From Paraburkholderia sp. BL21I4N1 (lineage in GTDB: Bacteria; Pseudomonadota; Gammaproteobacteria; Burkholderiales; Burkholderiaceae): a DNA stretch of 64,000 bases. The stretch covers positions 62,001 through 126,000 of the forward strand of contig NZ_PVEN01000006.1 in NCBI RefSeq assembly GCF_002973525.1, read 5' to 3'. The notes beneath the pieces are model-generated. The model did not search any database and was not told where the DNA came from. It saw only the letters and a program-made list of their open reading frames with translations. Positions 27,259 to 35,894 of the stretch are shown piece by piece. Each line of letters begins with the position of its first letter. Position 1 is the stretch's first letter. The position numbers and the translations under genes were made by a program.

Positions 27259-27858
27259 ATGAAACCCAACCTTTATCACCTCGCCCTTCGCACGGCGGTT
27301 CGCCCCGCGATCCGACCGATCCTCGCCGGTATCGCGGCGCTTTCGCTGTTCGGCGCCGGGCTCGCGCACGCCGACGTCGACGTCAGCAAAAGCAGCGTGG
27401 TTGCCACCACGAAACAGATGAACGTGCCGGTCGACGGCAAGTTCAAAAAGTTCTCCGCGCAACTGAATTTCGATCCCGCCAAGCCGACCGCCGGCAGCGC
27501 CAACGTGTCGATCGACACCGGCAGCTACGACCTCGGCGCGGACGACTACAACAAGCAGGCGCAAGGCAAGGAATGGTTCGACAGCGCGACCTACCCGGCC
27601 GCGACCTTTGTTTCCAGCGCGATCGCGCCGGCCGGCGGCAACCAGTACAAGATCACCGGCAAGCTGACCATCAAGGGCAAATCGCAAACCGTGGTGGTGC
27701 CGGTCACCGTCACGGCGCAAGGTGCCACGCAAACCTTCGACGGCTCGCTGCCCATCAAGCGCTCGCAGTTCGACGTCGGCACGGGCGAATGGAAAGATAC
27801 ATCGGTGGTGGCCGACGAAGTCGTCATCAAATTTCACCTCGTCGCTTCGAAGAAGTAA
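27259..27858 (+). CDS. YceI-family periplasmic lipid-binding protein (first copy)
   Basis: This 199-residue protein has a signal peptide ending near AHADV. The ATG at 27259 is taken because AGGA lies 11 nt upstream; 27247 is also possible. The body shows the YceI lipocalin-like barrel (VPVDGKFKKFSAQLNFDP, FVSSAIAPAG, ITGKLTIKGKSQ). YceI proteins bind long polyisoprenoids such as ubiquinone precursors. It lies between the cytochrome b561 and a second YceI gene. Confidence 0.9.
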   Translation: MKPNLYHLALRTAVRPAIRPILAGIAALSLFGAGLAHADVDVSKSSVVATTKQMNVPVDGKFKKFSAQLNFDPAKPTAGSANVSIDTGSYDLGADDYNKQAQGKEWFDSATYPAATFVSSAIAPAGGNQYKITGKLTIKGKSQTVVVPVTVTAQGATQTFDGSLPIKRSQFDVGTGEWKDTSVVADEVVIKFHLVASKK

Positions 27859-27919
27859 TTCGACACCCGAAGCGCCGCAGTCCTTTTAGACACCCTTTCT
27901 AGAAAACCTGGAGAACACC

Positions 27920-28498
27920 TTGAAGAAATCCTTTCTGCTCGCCGCCGGCGCGCTGGCCGCTGCCCTGTCGTTCAACGCCATGGCTGCCGACACGTATCAG
28001 CTCGATCCGACCCACACCTACCCGAGCTTCGAAACCGACCACTTCGGCGGCATCTCGACGTGGCGCGGCAAGTTCAAGAAGAGCAGCGGCACCGTCGTGC
28101 TGGATCGCGCGGCGAAGACCGGCACGGTCGACGTGACGATCGACATGAGCTCGGTGGATATCGGCAACGACAAGCTCGACGCGGAACTGGTCACGGAGAA
28201 GTTCTTCGACGCCGCCAAGTACCCGACCGCCACGTACAAGGGCACGCAGATCCGCTTCGACGGCGACAAGCCGGTTGAAGTGATCGGCTCGCTGACCATG
28301 CACGGCATCACCAAGCCGGTCAATCTCAAGATCGAATCGTTCAAGTGCTTCACGAACCCGATGCTCAAGCGTGAAGTGTGCGGCACCGAATCGACCGCCA
28401 CGTTCAATCGTGACGACTTCGGTATCGACTTCGGCAAGGCTTACGGCTTCAAGATGCAGACCACGCTGCACATCCAGGCCGAAGGCATCAAGCAGTAA
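27920..28498 (+). CDS. YceI-family periplasmic protein (second copy)
   Basis: This 192-residue protein starts with TTG; GGAG lies 6 nt before. Its signal peptide ends at AMAADTY. The mature part DPTHTYPSFETDHFGGISTW and IGSLTMHGITKPVNLKI are classical YceI motifs, closer to E. coli YceI than the first copy. It contains two cysteines (SFKCFTNPM and REVCGTE), probably a disulfide. It is the last gene before a strong terminator. Confidence 0.93.
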   Translation: MKKSFLLAAGALAAALSFNAMAADTYQLDPTHTYPSFETDHFGGISTWRGKFKKSSGTVVLDRAAKTGTVDVTIDMSSVDIGNDKLDAELVTEKFFDAAKYPTATYKGTQIRFDGDKPVEVIGSLTMHGITKPVNLKIESFKCFTNPMLKREVCGTESTATFNRDDFGIDFGKAYGFKMQTTLHIQAEGIKQ

Positions 28499-28825
28499 AT
28501 ACCGTTTTTGTTGAGTATCGAGGCGGTCGCGGTAGCGGGTCGGCAGATCCGCGCATTACCGCGACCGCTTTTTTTATCGGGCCAACAGACTGGATTTTTA
28601 CGTGCCGCGCTTGTTCCGAAGCCGCGATGAGCCTCTGATTCCTCCTATGAATAGCCCTTTAAAACAGGCGTATTCCGTCATTTTCAGGTCATAAGTTCCG
28701 GTTCCGTCACGCCCGAAAACTTGAGCGTGAAGAGCCGCCACATCTGCCCGCTGTTCACCCATTTGAACCGCCCGCCTCAACCTTAAAGTCGCCAGCACGA
28801 AAATAATCTTGTTTGGAGAAGTTGG
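28499..28825. other. 327-nt gap between yceI and the outer-membrane protein gene
   Basis: The first part holds the yceI terminator (28523-28575). The remaining ~250 nt presumably contain the promoter of the gene at 28826, but no clear hexamers or gene were recognised. Confidence 0.4.
28523..28575 (+). terminator. Rho-independent terminator after the YceI operon
   Basis: A 12-bp perfect stem (28523-28534 with 28557-28568) with a 22-nt loop is followed directly by seven T residues. It lies 24 nt after the second YceI stop and should end the three-gene transcript. Confidence 0.9.
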
Positions 28826-29488
28826 GTGAAACGGATGAAACTGGCGGCCTTCGCCGCAACGGTATTGGTGATGACGGCGGCGGCAACGCAAGCCGAGGCG
28901 CAGGAAATCTACGCGCATGGCGGCACGCTCGGCGCGGGTGTCGGCGCCGCGCTGCCGCTGAATTCGTGGGCGGGCGTACATGCGGAATTCGAAGGCTTCG
29001 GCCTGTCGCGCTCGTTCAACGTGGACGGCAACCAGTACGACGGCCATCTGAAGCTGCTGCAAGGCGGCCTCTACGCCGACCTGTTCCCGTTCAAGTCGAG
29101 CGGATTTCGCGTGACCGCCGGCGCGCTGATCAACGACGACAACGTCACGGCCCACGCCGTGCCGAACGCGCAAGGCAACTACAAGATCGGCGACACATTC
29201 GTGCCGGCCGTGGGCGCCGCGCCGTCCACCACGATCACGCTGCCGCGCGTGATGCCCTACCTCGGCATCGGCTACGGGCATAAGCCGGTTTCGAAGGGCT
29301 TCGGCCTGACGCTCGATCTCGGTGTCGCGTACGGACGGCCGCGCACCTCGTATAGCGTGCCGGCGGTCTATTCGATGCTCACCACCCAGGCCAATATCGA
29401 CCAGGAAGAGCAGAACATCAGCAACAAGGTGGAGCGCTACAAGGTTTATCCGGTGGTACAGATTGGTGTGAGCTACCGGTTCAACTAA
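28826..29488 (+). CDS. Outer-membrane beta-barrel protein
   Basis: This 220-residue protein is best started at the GTG at 28826, where GGAG lies about 8 nt upstream; an ATG at 28835 is possible. A signal peptide is cut near AEAQEIY. The mature part has alternating polar/hydrophobic strands (GAGVGAALPLNSW, GHLKLLQGGLYADLF, MPYLGIGYGHKP) and ends VGVSYRFN-like, as small OmpW/OmpA-like barrels do. The function is unknown. Confidence 0.8.
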   Translation: MKRMKLAAFAATVLVMTAAATQAEAQEIYAHGGTLGAGVGAALPLNSWAGVHAEFEGFGLSRSFNVDGNQYDGHLKLLQGGLYADLFPFKSSGFRVTAGALINDDNVTAHAVPNAQGNYKIGDTFVPAVGAAPSTTITLPRVMPYLGIGYGHKPVSKGFGLTLDLGVAYGRPRTSYSVPAVYSMLTTQANIDQEEQNISNKVERYKVYPVVQIGVSYRFN

Positions 29489-29592
29489 CGCGAGGTCAGC
29501 CAGACCCCGAAGATAATCGCGCCCACGCCGCTCAAACGCATGAAGTCCGCTGGGCGCGCGGTCGCGCCCAGCGCGAGCGGACGTTTCCGGTA
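29485..29592 (-). pseudogene. Remnant, possibly of a LysE-type exporter
   Basis: The reverse strand here reads RKRPLALGATARPADFMRLS followed by GVGAIIFGVWLTSR and a stop, which looks like the last helix of a small LysE-like membrane exporter. No start or upstream body exists, because dinB and its leader take its place. The neighbouring forward strand (to ~29660) reads PVSLEWVLDYLGDSDTLHRE then a stop, another coding-like tail. Both could be decayed gene ends at a rearrangement point. The LysE similarity is tentative. Confidence 0.3.
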
Positions 29593-29784
29593 AGCCTCGA
29601 ATGGGTGCTCGACTACCTCGGCGACAGCGACACACTGCATCGCGAACGGATCTCGTGATTGCGTGGCAAGGTACTATGACGGTTTGGCTTCCGCGCCGCA
29701 GCGCACTATCGCAACGCAACGCGGCGCGCACGTTGAACAACCAGGCTGCAGCTGTTATCCCCGTTATTGCCGCTAACACCCGTC

Positions 29785-30951
29785 ATGAATTCTGCAAGCC
29801 GCCGCATCGCGCACCTCGACATGGACGCGTTTTACGCGTCCGTCGAGTTGTTGCGTTATCCGGAACTGCGCGGCCAGGCGGTGGTGATCGGCGGCGGCCG
29901 CAACGCCGCGCCGCAACACCTTGAAGACGGCACGCGCCGCTTTGCCAGGCTGCGCGATTACGCGGGCCGCGGCGTGGTCACCACGTCCACCTACGAAGCG
30001 CGCGCGCTCGGCGTGTTCTCGGCCATGGGCATGATGAAAGCCGCCGTGCTCGCGCCTGACGCGATTCTGCTGCCTACCGATTTCGATTCCTATCGCCACT
30101 ACTCGCGTGTCTTCAAAGCGGCGGTCGCCACTTTCACGGACCGGATCGAGGATCGCGGCATCGACGAAATCTATATCGACCTCACCGAGCTGCCGGGCGA
30201 ACCGCGCGAGATCGCCGCGCGCATCAAGAACGCGGTGAATGAAGCCACCGGCCTCACCTGCTCGATCTGCGTCGCGCCGAACAAGCTGCTGGCCAAGATC
30301 GGCTCCGAACTCGACAAACCCAACGGTCTCACGATCCTCACCCCGGCGGATGTGCCCTTGCGCGTCTGGCCGCTGCCGGTGCGCAAGGTCAACGGGATCG
30401 GTCCGAAGGCTGCGGAAAAACTCACGGCGCTAGGTCTCGCCACCGTCGGCGATCTGGCGGCGGCGGACGCGGGGCTCCTGCAGGATCACTTCGGGCGCAG
30501 CTATTCGGCGTGGCTGATGCAGATCGCGCAAGGCCACGACGAGCGGCCGGTGGTAGTCGAATCGGAGCCCAAGTCGATGAGCCGCGAGACCACCTTCGAG
30601 CGCGATCTCCACCCGAAACTTGACCGGCCCGCGCTGTCCAGTTCGTTTACAGGCTTGTGTGTGCGGGTTGCGGAAGATCTCGTACGCAAGGGTTACGTGG
30701 GCCGCACCGTGGGCATCAAACTGCGCTACGACGACTTCCGCACGGTCACGCGCGACCTCACGCTAGACGAGCCGACCGCCGACGCCGCCGAGATCCGGCG
30801 CGCGGCAACCGAATGTCTGCGCCGGGTCGAATTGAACCGCAAGCTGCGGTTGCTGGGGGTACGCGTGAGCGCGCTGACACCGGCCAACGCGCAAGCGGTC
30901 AAGCCGCGCCTGCCGGTTCAGGCGGACTTGCCCTTCACCAGCGACGAATAA
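29785..30951 (+). CDS. dinB: DNA polymerase IV
   Basis: This 388-residue Y-family polymerase starts at the ATG at 29785. Catalytic motifs are present: HLDMDAFYASVEL (first metal site) and DRGIDEIYIDLTE (acidic pair), with YEARALGVFSAMGM in the finger region. A helix-hairpin-helix (VNGIGPKAAEKLTALGL) and a little-finger domain follow. The enzyme copies past damaged bases and makes -1 frameshifts. No SOS (LexA) box was found in the leader. Its last 34 nt overlap the kinase gene on the other strand. Confidence 0.95.
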   Translation: MNSASRRIAHLDMDAFYASVELLRYPELRGQAVVIGGGRNAAPQHLEDGTRRFARLRDYAGRGVVTTSTYEARALGVFSAMGMMKAAVLAPDAILLPTDFDSYRHYSRVFKAAVATFTDRIEDRGIDEIYIDLTELPGEPREIAARIKNAVNEATGLTCSICVAPNKLLAKIGSELDKPNGLTILTPADVPLRVWPLPVRKVNGIGPKAAEKLTALGLATVGDLAAADAGLLQDHFGRSYSAWLMQIAQGHDERPVVVESEPKSMSRETTFERDLHPKLDRPALSSSFTGLCVRVAEDLVRKGYVGRTVGIKLRYDDFRTVTRDLTLDEPTADAAEIRRAATECLRRVELNRKLRLLGVRVSALTPANAQAVKPRLPVQADLPFTSDE

Positions 30952-32384
30952 CCCGTCGCCTCGGCAGTTGCGCCCACGCTGGCGCCCGTATTCGGGCGCA
31001 TGGTCGGCAACGCCGTATCGAACTGCGAGGCCGCGATCGAAAACGAAAACGTGTTGATGCCATTCGCGCTGTGCGCCGACACGGTGCCGCGATGCATCTC
31101 CGCGATCGCCTTCACGATCGCCAGACCGAGGCCATGGTTTTCGCGGCTGTTCGTGCGCGAGACTTCCGCGCGATAGAAGCGATCGAACAGATGCTCGAGC
31201 ACGCCGGGCTCGATCGGCTCGCCGGGGTTGGCCACCGCCACCCGCACCTGGTCTTCGACGCGTGCGATCGTCACACTGATCGCCGCGCCGGGTTCGCAGT
31301 GCTGGATCGCGTTCATCAGCAGATTCGTGCAGGCACGACCGAACAGCGAGCGGTTCACGCGCGTCTGCGCGTCGCCGCGCAGCTCGGCATGCACGCGCGC
31401 TTCCTCGAGCGGAATCTCGAGAAACTCCAGCGTATGCGCCACTTCCGCCGCCAGCGACACCTCGATGAGACCCGTTGCGCGTTCACCCTGATCGGCGCGC
31501 GCGAGGAACAGCATGTCGTTGATGATGGCGCGCATGCGCTCGAATTCCTCGAGGTTCGATTGCAGCGTATGACGTAGATCGTCCACGGAACGATTGCGGG
31601 TCAACGCCACTTCGGTCTGGCCGATCAGAATCGTCACCGGGGTGCGCAGTTCGTGGGCCACGTCCGCATTGAACGATTCGAGGCGGCCATACGCGCCGTC
31701 CAGCCGTTCGAGCGCACCGTTGAATGAATTGGCGAGGTCGTTCAGTTCGAGCGGCAACGAGGCGGTGTTCAGGCGCTGCGAGCGATTGTTCGGACTGACG
31801 GCGGAAGCGTCGCGCGTGAGGCGCGTGAGCGGCGCGAGACCGAGACGCGTCACCGAATAGCTGAGCAGCAGCACCGCGAGACTGCCCAGCGCGGACAGCG
31901 CGGCGAGCGCCGAGCCGAACACGCGCATGGTGCGAATGTTCGGCGAATAGCTCGCGGCTACCTGCAATTGCAGCGGCGGGCGCGCGTCGTAAGAGGGGAC
32001 CGTCACCGTGGAGGTCAGCATGTCCTGGCCGCCGCCGGCCGGCTTCACGCGAGCGTAACCGCCGGGCCAGCTCTTCACCACGCTGCCTTCGACCGGCTGG
32101 CCGTAATGGAAATACGGATCGGTACTCGATACGGAATACACCGTGCTGCCGTCGTGCGGCGTCATGTCCGTGAGTTTTTCACGGCACATGCGCCACTTTT
32201 CCGGCGTCACGGCGTGATAGACGATGATGCGCGCGATCTGCGTGCGATCGTCGAGCGACTCGCGCAGATGGTGTTCGAGTTGCGTGCGCAACACCACGAA
32301 GAGTCCCGTGCCGACCAGCGTGAACACGGAGAGCGCGACCAGCGCGAACATCAGCGCGAGGCGGCGGGCGATCGATCGGTTCAT
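30918..32384 (-). CDS. Sensor histidine kinase of the second RND operon (CusS/IrlS-like)
   Basis: This 488-residue protein has an N-terminal helix (residues ~8-30), a periplasmic region of ~130 residues and a second helix (ALAALSALGSLAVLLLSYSV). HAMP, HisKA (NADVAHELRTPVTILIGQTE) and HATPase (NLLMNAIQHCEPG, NHGLGLAIVKAIAEMH) domains follow. This is the layout of heavy-metal sensor kinases. A ~40-residue tail after the ATPase domain overlaps dinB. Its ATG overlaps the regulator stop. Confidence 0.92.
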   Translation of the reverse strand: MNRSIARRLALMFALVALSVFTLVGTGLFVVLRTQLEHHLRESLDDRTQIARIIVYHAVTPEKWRMCREKLTDMTPHDGSTVYSVSSTDPYFHYGQPVEGSVVKSWPGGYARVKPAGGGQDMLTSTVTVPSYDARPPLQLQVAASYSPNIRTMRVFGSALAALSALGSLAVLLLSYSVTRLGLAPLTRLTRDASAVSPNNRSQRLNTASLPLELNDLANSFNGALERLDGAYGRLESFNADVAHELRTPVTILIGQTEVALTRNRSVDDLRHTLQSNLEEFERMRAIINDMLFLARADQGERATGLIEVSLAAEVAHTLEFLEIPLEEARVHAELRGDAQTRVNRSLFGRACTNLLMNAIQHCEPGAAISVTIARVEDQVRVAVANPGEPIEPGVLEHLFDRFYRAEVSRTNSRENHGLGLAIVKAIAEMHRGTVSAHSANGINTFSFSIAASQFDTALPTMRPNTGASVGATAEATGYSSLVKGKSA

Positions 32385-33067
32385 GACTGCTCGGCCTCCT
32401 CGCGTACTTCGAGCACATAGCCCATGCCGCGCACGGTATGCAGCAGCTTGGACGAAAACGGACCGTCGAGCTTCGCGCGCAGGCGTTTGATCGCGGTCTC
32501 CACCACGTTCGTGTGGCTGTCGAAATTGACGTCCCAGACAAGTTCGGTGATCGCGGTCTTCGACAGAATGTCGCCCTGCCGGCGAGCCAGCACGCTCAGC
32601 AGCTGAAACTCCTTGGCGGTCAGGTCGAGGCGTACGCCGTCGCGCGTTGCGCGGCGGCCGATCAGATCGACGAACAGATCGCCGACGGAGATCAGCGTCG
32701 ATTCCTGCGAACGCGTGCGGCGTGCCAGCGCATGCAGCCGCTCGACCAGTTCGAGGAACGAAAACGGTTTGGTGAGGTAGTCGTCCGCGCCTTCGCGCAG
32801 GCCGCGCACGCGGTCGTTCACGTGGTCGCGCGCGGTCAGCATGATGACGGGCGTGGACTTGCGCATGCGCAGCGCCTTCAGCACGCTGAAGCCGTCGCGT
32901 TTGGGCAGCATCACGTCGAGCACGATCACGTCGTAGTCAAACTCGGTGGCGAGATGCATGCCCTCCTCGCCGTCTAGTGCGACGTCGACGACCCAGCCCT
33001 GCTCTGTCAAACCGGAGCGCAAATAATCGACCACCTTGTGCTCGTCTTCAACAATCAGCAATTTCAT
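32381..33067 (-). CDS. OmpR-family response regulator (CusR/IrlR-like)
   Basis: This 228-residue protein has an EDE acidic pocket, phospho-acceptor aspartate in VIVLDVMLPKRDG, MLTARD and YLTKPFSF. A winged-helix output domain follows (NVVETAIKRLRAKLDGPF, TVRGMGYVLEVRE). It resembles copper/heavy-metal regulators of the CusR group. It lies 88 nt behind the efflux channel gene on the same strand and is coupled to the kinase. Confidence 0.93.
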   Translation of the reverse strand: MKLLIVEDEHKVVDYLRSGLTEQGWVVDVALDGEEGMHLATEFDYDVIVLDVMLPKRDGFSVLKALRMRKSTPVIMLTARDHVNDRVRGLREGADDYLTKPFSFLELVERLHALARRTRSQESTLISVGDLFVDLIGRRATRDGVRLDLTAKEFQLLSVLARRQGDILSKTAITELVWDVNFDSHTNVVETAIKRLRAKLDGPFSSKLLHTVRGMGYVLEVREEAEQS

Positions 33068-33155
33068 GCGCGTCCCCTTGTCTGTGCATTATACGAAACG
33101 CCTCGCATTGCCTGCGCATCCCTCTCCCACCCACGCCTGTTCATGATCGGCCGGC

Positions 33156-34652
33156 TCACCGCGCGGGAGCCATCGCCTCCTTCGCGTCGTTCGATTGTGC
33201 GTCTTGCGACGTAGCCGCCACCGCCGTGCCGGCCTCCCAGCCGCCGCCCAATGCCTTCACCAGCGCCACCGACAGCGTCATCTGCTGGCCGTGAATCTGC
33301 ACGTCCTGGCGCTCGCTGGTGAGCAGCGACTGCTGCGCGGTGATCACGTCGAGATACGCGACGAGGCCGCCCGAATAGCGGTCGTTGGCGAGCGACAGCA
33401 GATGCTGCGCGTCCGTCACCGCTTCGTGCGACTGCTTCGCCGCGCCGTCCAGCACCGACAGACCGGTGATACCGTCCTGCACCTGCTGGAATGCGGTGAG
33501 CACGGTTTGCCGGTAGTTGGCCTCGTCGGCCTTGTAGCCTTCGCTCGCGAACTTCACGTTCGCGGCGCGGCGGCCACCGTCGAACAACACCTGGCCGACC
33601 GTCGCGCCGAGCGTCCACATCAGCGTCGGCGCGCTCAGCAGGCTGGCGAACTGCGTGGCTTCCCAGCCGATCCCCGGCGTCAACGTCAGACTCGGGAAAA
33701 ACGCCGCCTTGGCCACCCCGATCTGCGCGTTCGCCGCGGCCATGGCGCGTTCGGCGGAAGCGATATCGGGCCGGCGCTGCAACACGTCGCTCGGCACGCC
33801 GAGCGGAATCGCCGGCACCTGCGTGTCGAGCACCTTGGGGGCGATGGCGAATTGCGGCGCGGGCACGCCGACCAGTGCGGCGATCGCATGTTCGAATTGC
33901 GCGCGCTGGTTCAGCAGGAGTTGCGCCTGCACCTTGGTCGAATCGAGCAGCGATTTTTGCTGCAACACGTCGAGCCCCGACACCGAACCGAGATCGTGCT
34001 CGGACGTCACGTAATCGAGCGCCTTCTGCTGCAGTTTCACCGACTGGTTCAGCACGTCGATCTCGGCGTCGAGCTCACGCAGCGAAAAATAATCGGTGGC
34101 GAGGTCGGTGGTCAGCACCAGCCGCGCGTTGGCGAGGTCGTCGGCCGATTGCTCCGCCGACGCCCTGGCGCCTTCCACCTGACGACGTATCCGGCCGAAT
34201 AGATCGGTGTCGTAGTTGATCGTGGGGCCGAGCTGCAAATTGTTCTGCACCGTCGACGTGGTCGGCGTCGCGTAGTTGGTGACCGGGCGGTCTTTCGAAA
34301 TACGGAAGCGTGAACCGGACGCCCCAAGGTCGACCTCGGGAATCTGCTGCGCGCGCGTGTTCGCGAGCGTCGCCGTGGCCTGCGCGTAGTGAGCGCTGGC
34401 GGCCGCCAGCGTCTGGTTCTGTGCGAGCGCCTGGGTTTCCAGCGCGGCCAGCGCCGGATCGCCGAAGCCGCTCCACCAGTCCAGCGCGATCGGCGCGTGC
34501 GACGGCTCGGCCACCCGCCAGTACGAATCGGTCTGCCACGTGGGCGGCACCTCGGCTTGCGGGCGCTGATAATCCGGACCGACCGTGCACGCCGCGAGCA
34601 AGGCCGCGCCCGCGAGTGTGGTGATCGCCCGGCCCGGGCCGACGAGCTTCAC
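33156..34652 (-). CDS. NodT-family outer-membrane efflux lipoprotein
   Basis: This 498-residue protein uses a GTG start that overlaps the adaptor stop (GTGA). The lipobox is LLAAC, and the mature part begins TVGPDYQRPQAEVPPTW, the OprM-type signature. Later segments VLQRRPDIASAERAMAAANA and GYKADEANYRQTVLTAFQQV belong to the two OEP repeats. It forms the outer-membrane duct of the second efflux set. Confidence 0.93.
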   Translation of the reverse strand: MKLVGPGRAITTLAGAALLAACTVGPDYQRPQAEVPPTWQTDSYWRVAEPSHAPIALDWWSGFGDPALAALETQALAQNQTLAAASAHYAQATATLANTRAQQIPEVDLGASGSRFRISKDRPVTNYATPTTSTVQNNLQLGPTINYDTDLFGRIRRQVEGARASAEQSADDLANARLVLTTDLATDYFSLRELDAEIDVLNQSVKLQQKALDYVTSEHDLGSVSGLDVLQQKSLLDSTKVQAQLLLNQRAQFEHAIAALVGVPAPQFAIAPKVLDTQVPAIPLGVPSDVLQRRPDIASAERAMAAANAQIGVAKAAFFPSLTLTPGIGWEATQFASLLSAPTLMWTLGATVGQVLFDGGRRAANVKFASEGYKADEANYRQTVLTAFQQVQDGITGLSVLDGAAKQSHEAVTDAQHLLSLANDRYSGGLVAYLDVITAQQSLLTSERQDVQIHGQQMTLSVALVKALGGGWEAGTAVAATSQDAQSNDAKEAMAPAR

Positions 34653-35872
34653 GACGCCCCCTTGCCGTTCTTCTGCGGCTGGGCGATCTGCACGTGGTCG
34701 CCGTCAGCGATCGAATCGCTCGGGTTGATGATTACCTTGTCGCCTGCCTCGATGCCGCTCTCGATTTCGAGCGTCTGCCCGAGATCCTGCGCGATCACGA
34801 CCTTGTGCAACTCCACCTTGCCTTGCCCGTCCACGACCGCGAGCCGCGGACCCTCGGCGCGGAACAGCAGCGCGTTGCCCGGCACCATCAGTTGCGCGTG
34901 GGCTACCGTCGGTACCGCGACCTGGACATACGCGCCGGGGCGCAGCTTGTCGTCGGGGTTCGGCAGCGTCACTTCGATCTGCAGCGACCGGGTCGGCACG
35001 TCGATCGCGCCGGAAATGTGCGTGATCGTGCCGTGGAATTGCTGACCGGGCAGTTCCGCCTGCGTCACCACCACTTTCTGATCGACCGAAACGTTTTGCG
35101 CGTAAGCCTGCGGCAATTGCACATAGACGCGCAATGGGTCCGACTGCGCCAGCGCGAACAGCGCGCGGCTCGTGCCGCTGCCCGCGTCGATCAGGTCGCC
35201 GACGTCGACATTGCGTTGCGTGACCACGCCCGCGAACGGCGCGACGATGCGCTTGAACGATTCCAGTTGCTGCAGACGTTTGACGTTCGCATCCGCGGCG
35301 GCGAGGTTGGCAAGGTCTTGCGTGTACGTGCTCTGCCGTTCGTCGAGCTCCTGTTGCGAGACCGCGTCGCGCTGACGCAATTGCTGCCAGCGATCCAGCG
35401 AACTCTTCGCGAGGCCGAGGCTCGAGCTGGTTTGTTGGCGCTGCGCCAACGCCTGCGCCAACTCCTGATCGATTTCCGGCGTGTCCAGATCGGCAAGCAG
35501 TTGCCCCTGCTTCACCCGCGCGCCGATATCGGCGTACCAGTGCAGCAGATAACCGGTTGAGCGCGCATAGATCGGCGACTCCACGTTGCCGCGCAAGGTG
35601 CCCGGCAACAACGTATCGCCACCGCCCGCGGTCTGCGTCGGGCTCACCACGTTCACGTATTGCGTGGCGTTCTGTTGGGTCGTCTCCGCCACCGAACGGC
35701 TTTGCAGCACGTCCGCGACCACGGTGCGCAACGCGCCCACGGCAAGCAGCGCCAGCACGATCCAGATGGCGAGTTTGGCGCGCTTCCATTCGCGATGGCG
35801 TGGCGGCAATGCGTGCCCGCCTTCGGTCTCGCGCGCGGGGATCGCTAGCGATGCATGGGTTTTTTCGGTCAT
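34649..35872 (-). CDS. RND periplasmic adaptor protein
   Basis: This 407-residue membrane-fusion protein has an uncleaved N-terminal helix (AIWIVLALLAVGALRTVVAD) rather than a lipobox. Motifs ARSTGYLLHWYADIGARVKQ, LLADLDTPEIDQELAQA and RIVAPFAGVVTQRNVDVGDL mark the lipoyl and hairpin parts. A coiled-coil hairpin spans roughly residues 125-185. It pairs with the pump upstream (22-nt gap) and the channel downstream (overlap). Confidence 0.92.
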   Translation of the reverse strand: MTEKTHASLAIPARETEGGHALPPRHREWKRAKLAIWIVLALLAVGALRTVVADVLQSRSVAETTQQNATQYVNVVSPTQTAGGGDTLLPGTLRGNVESPIYARSTGYLLHWYADIGARVKQGQLLADLDTPEIDQELAQALAQRQQTSSSLGLAKSSLDRWQQLRQRDAVSQQELDERQSTYTQDLANLAAADANVKRLQQLESFKRIVAPFAGVVTQRNVDVGDLIDAGSGTSRALFALAQSDPLRVYVQLPQAYAQNVSVDQKVVVTQAELPGQQFHGTITHISGAIDVPTRSLQIEVTLPNPDDKLRPGAYVQVAVPTVAHAQLMVPGNALLFRAEGPRLAVVDGQGKVELHKVVIAQDLGQTLEIESGIEAGDKVIINPSDSIADGDHVQIAQPQKNGKGAS

Positions 35873-35894
35873 TTCAGTCAGCCATCATTTAACT

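Noticed and set aside
28598..29779. 393-codon reverse frame over the outer-membrane protein gene
   Set aside because: Composition is shadow-like and the forward gene has a signal peptide and barrel pattern.
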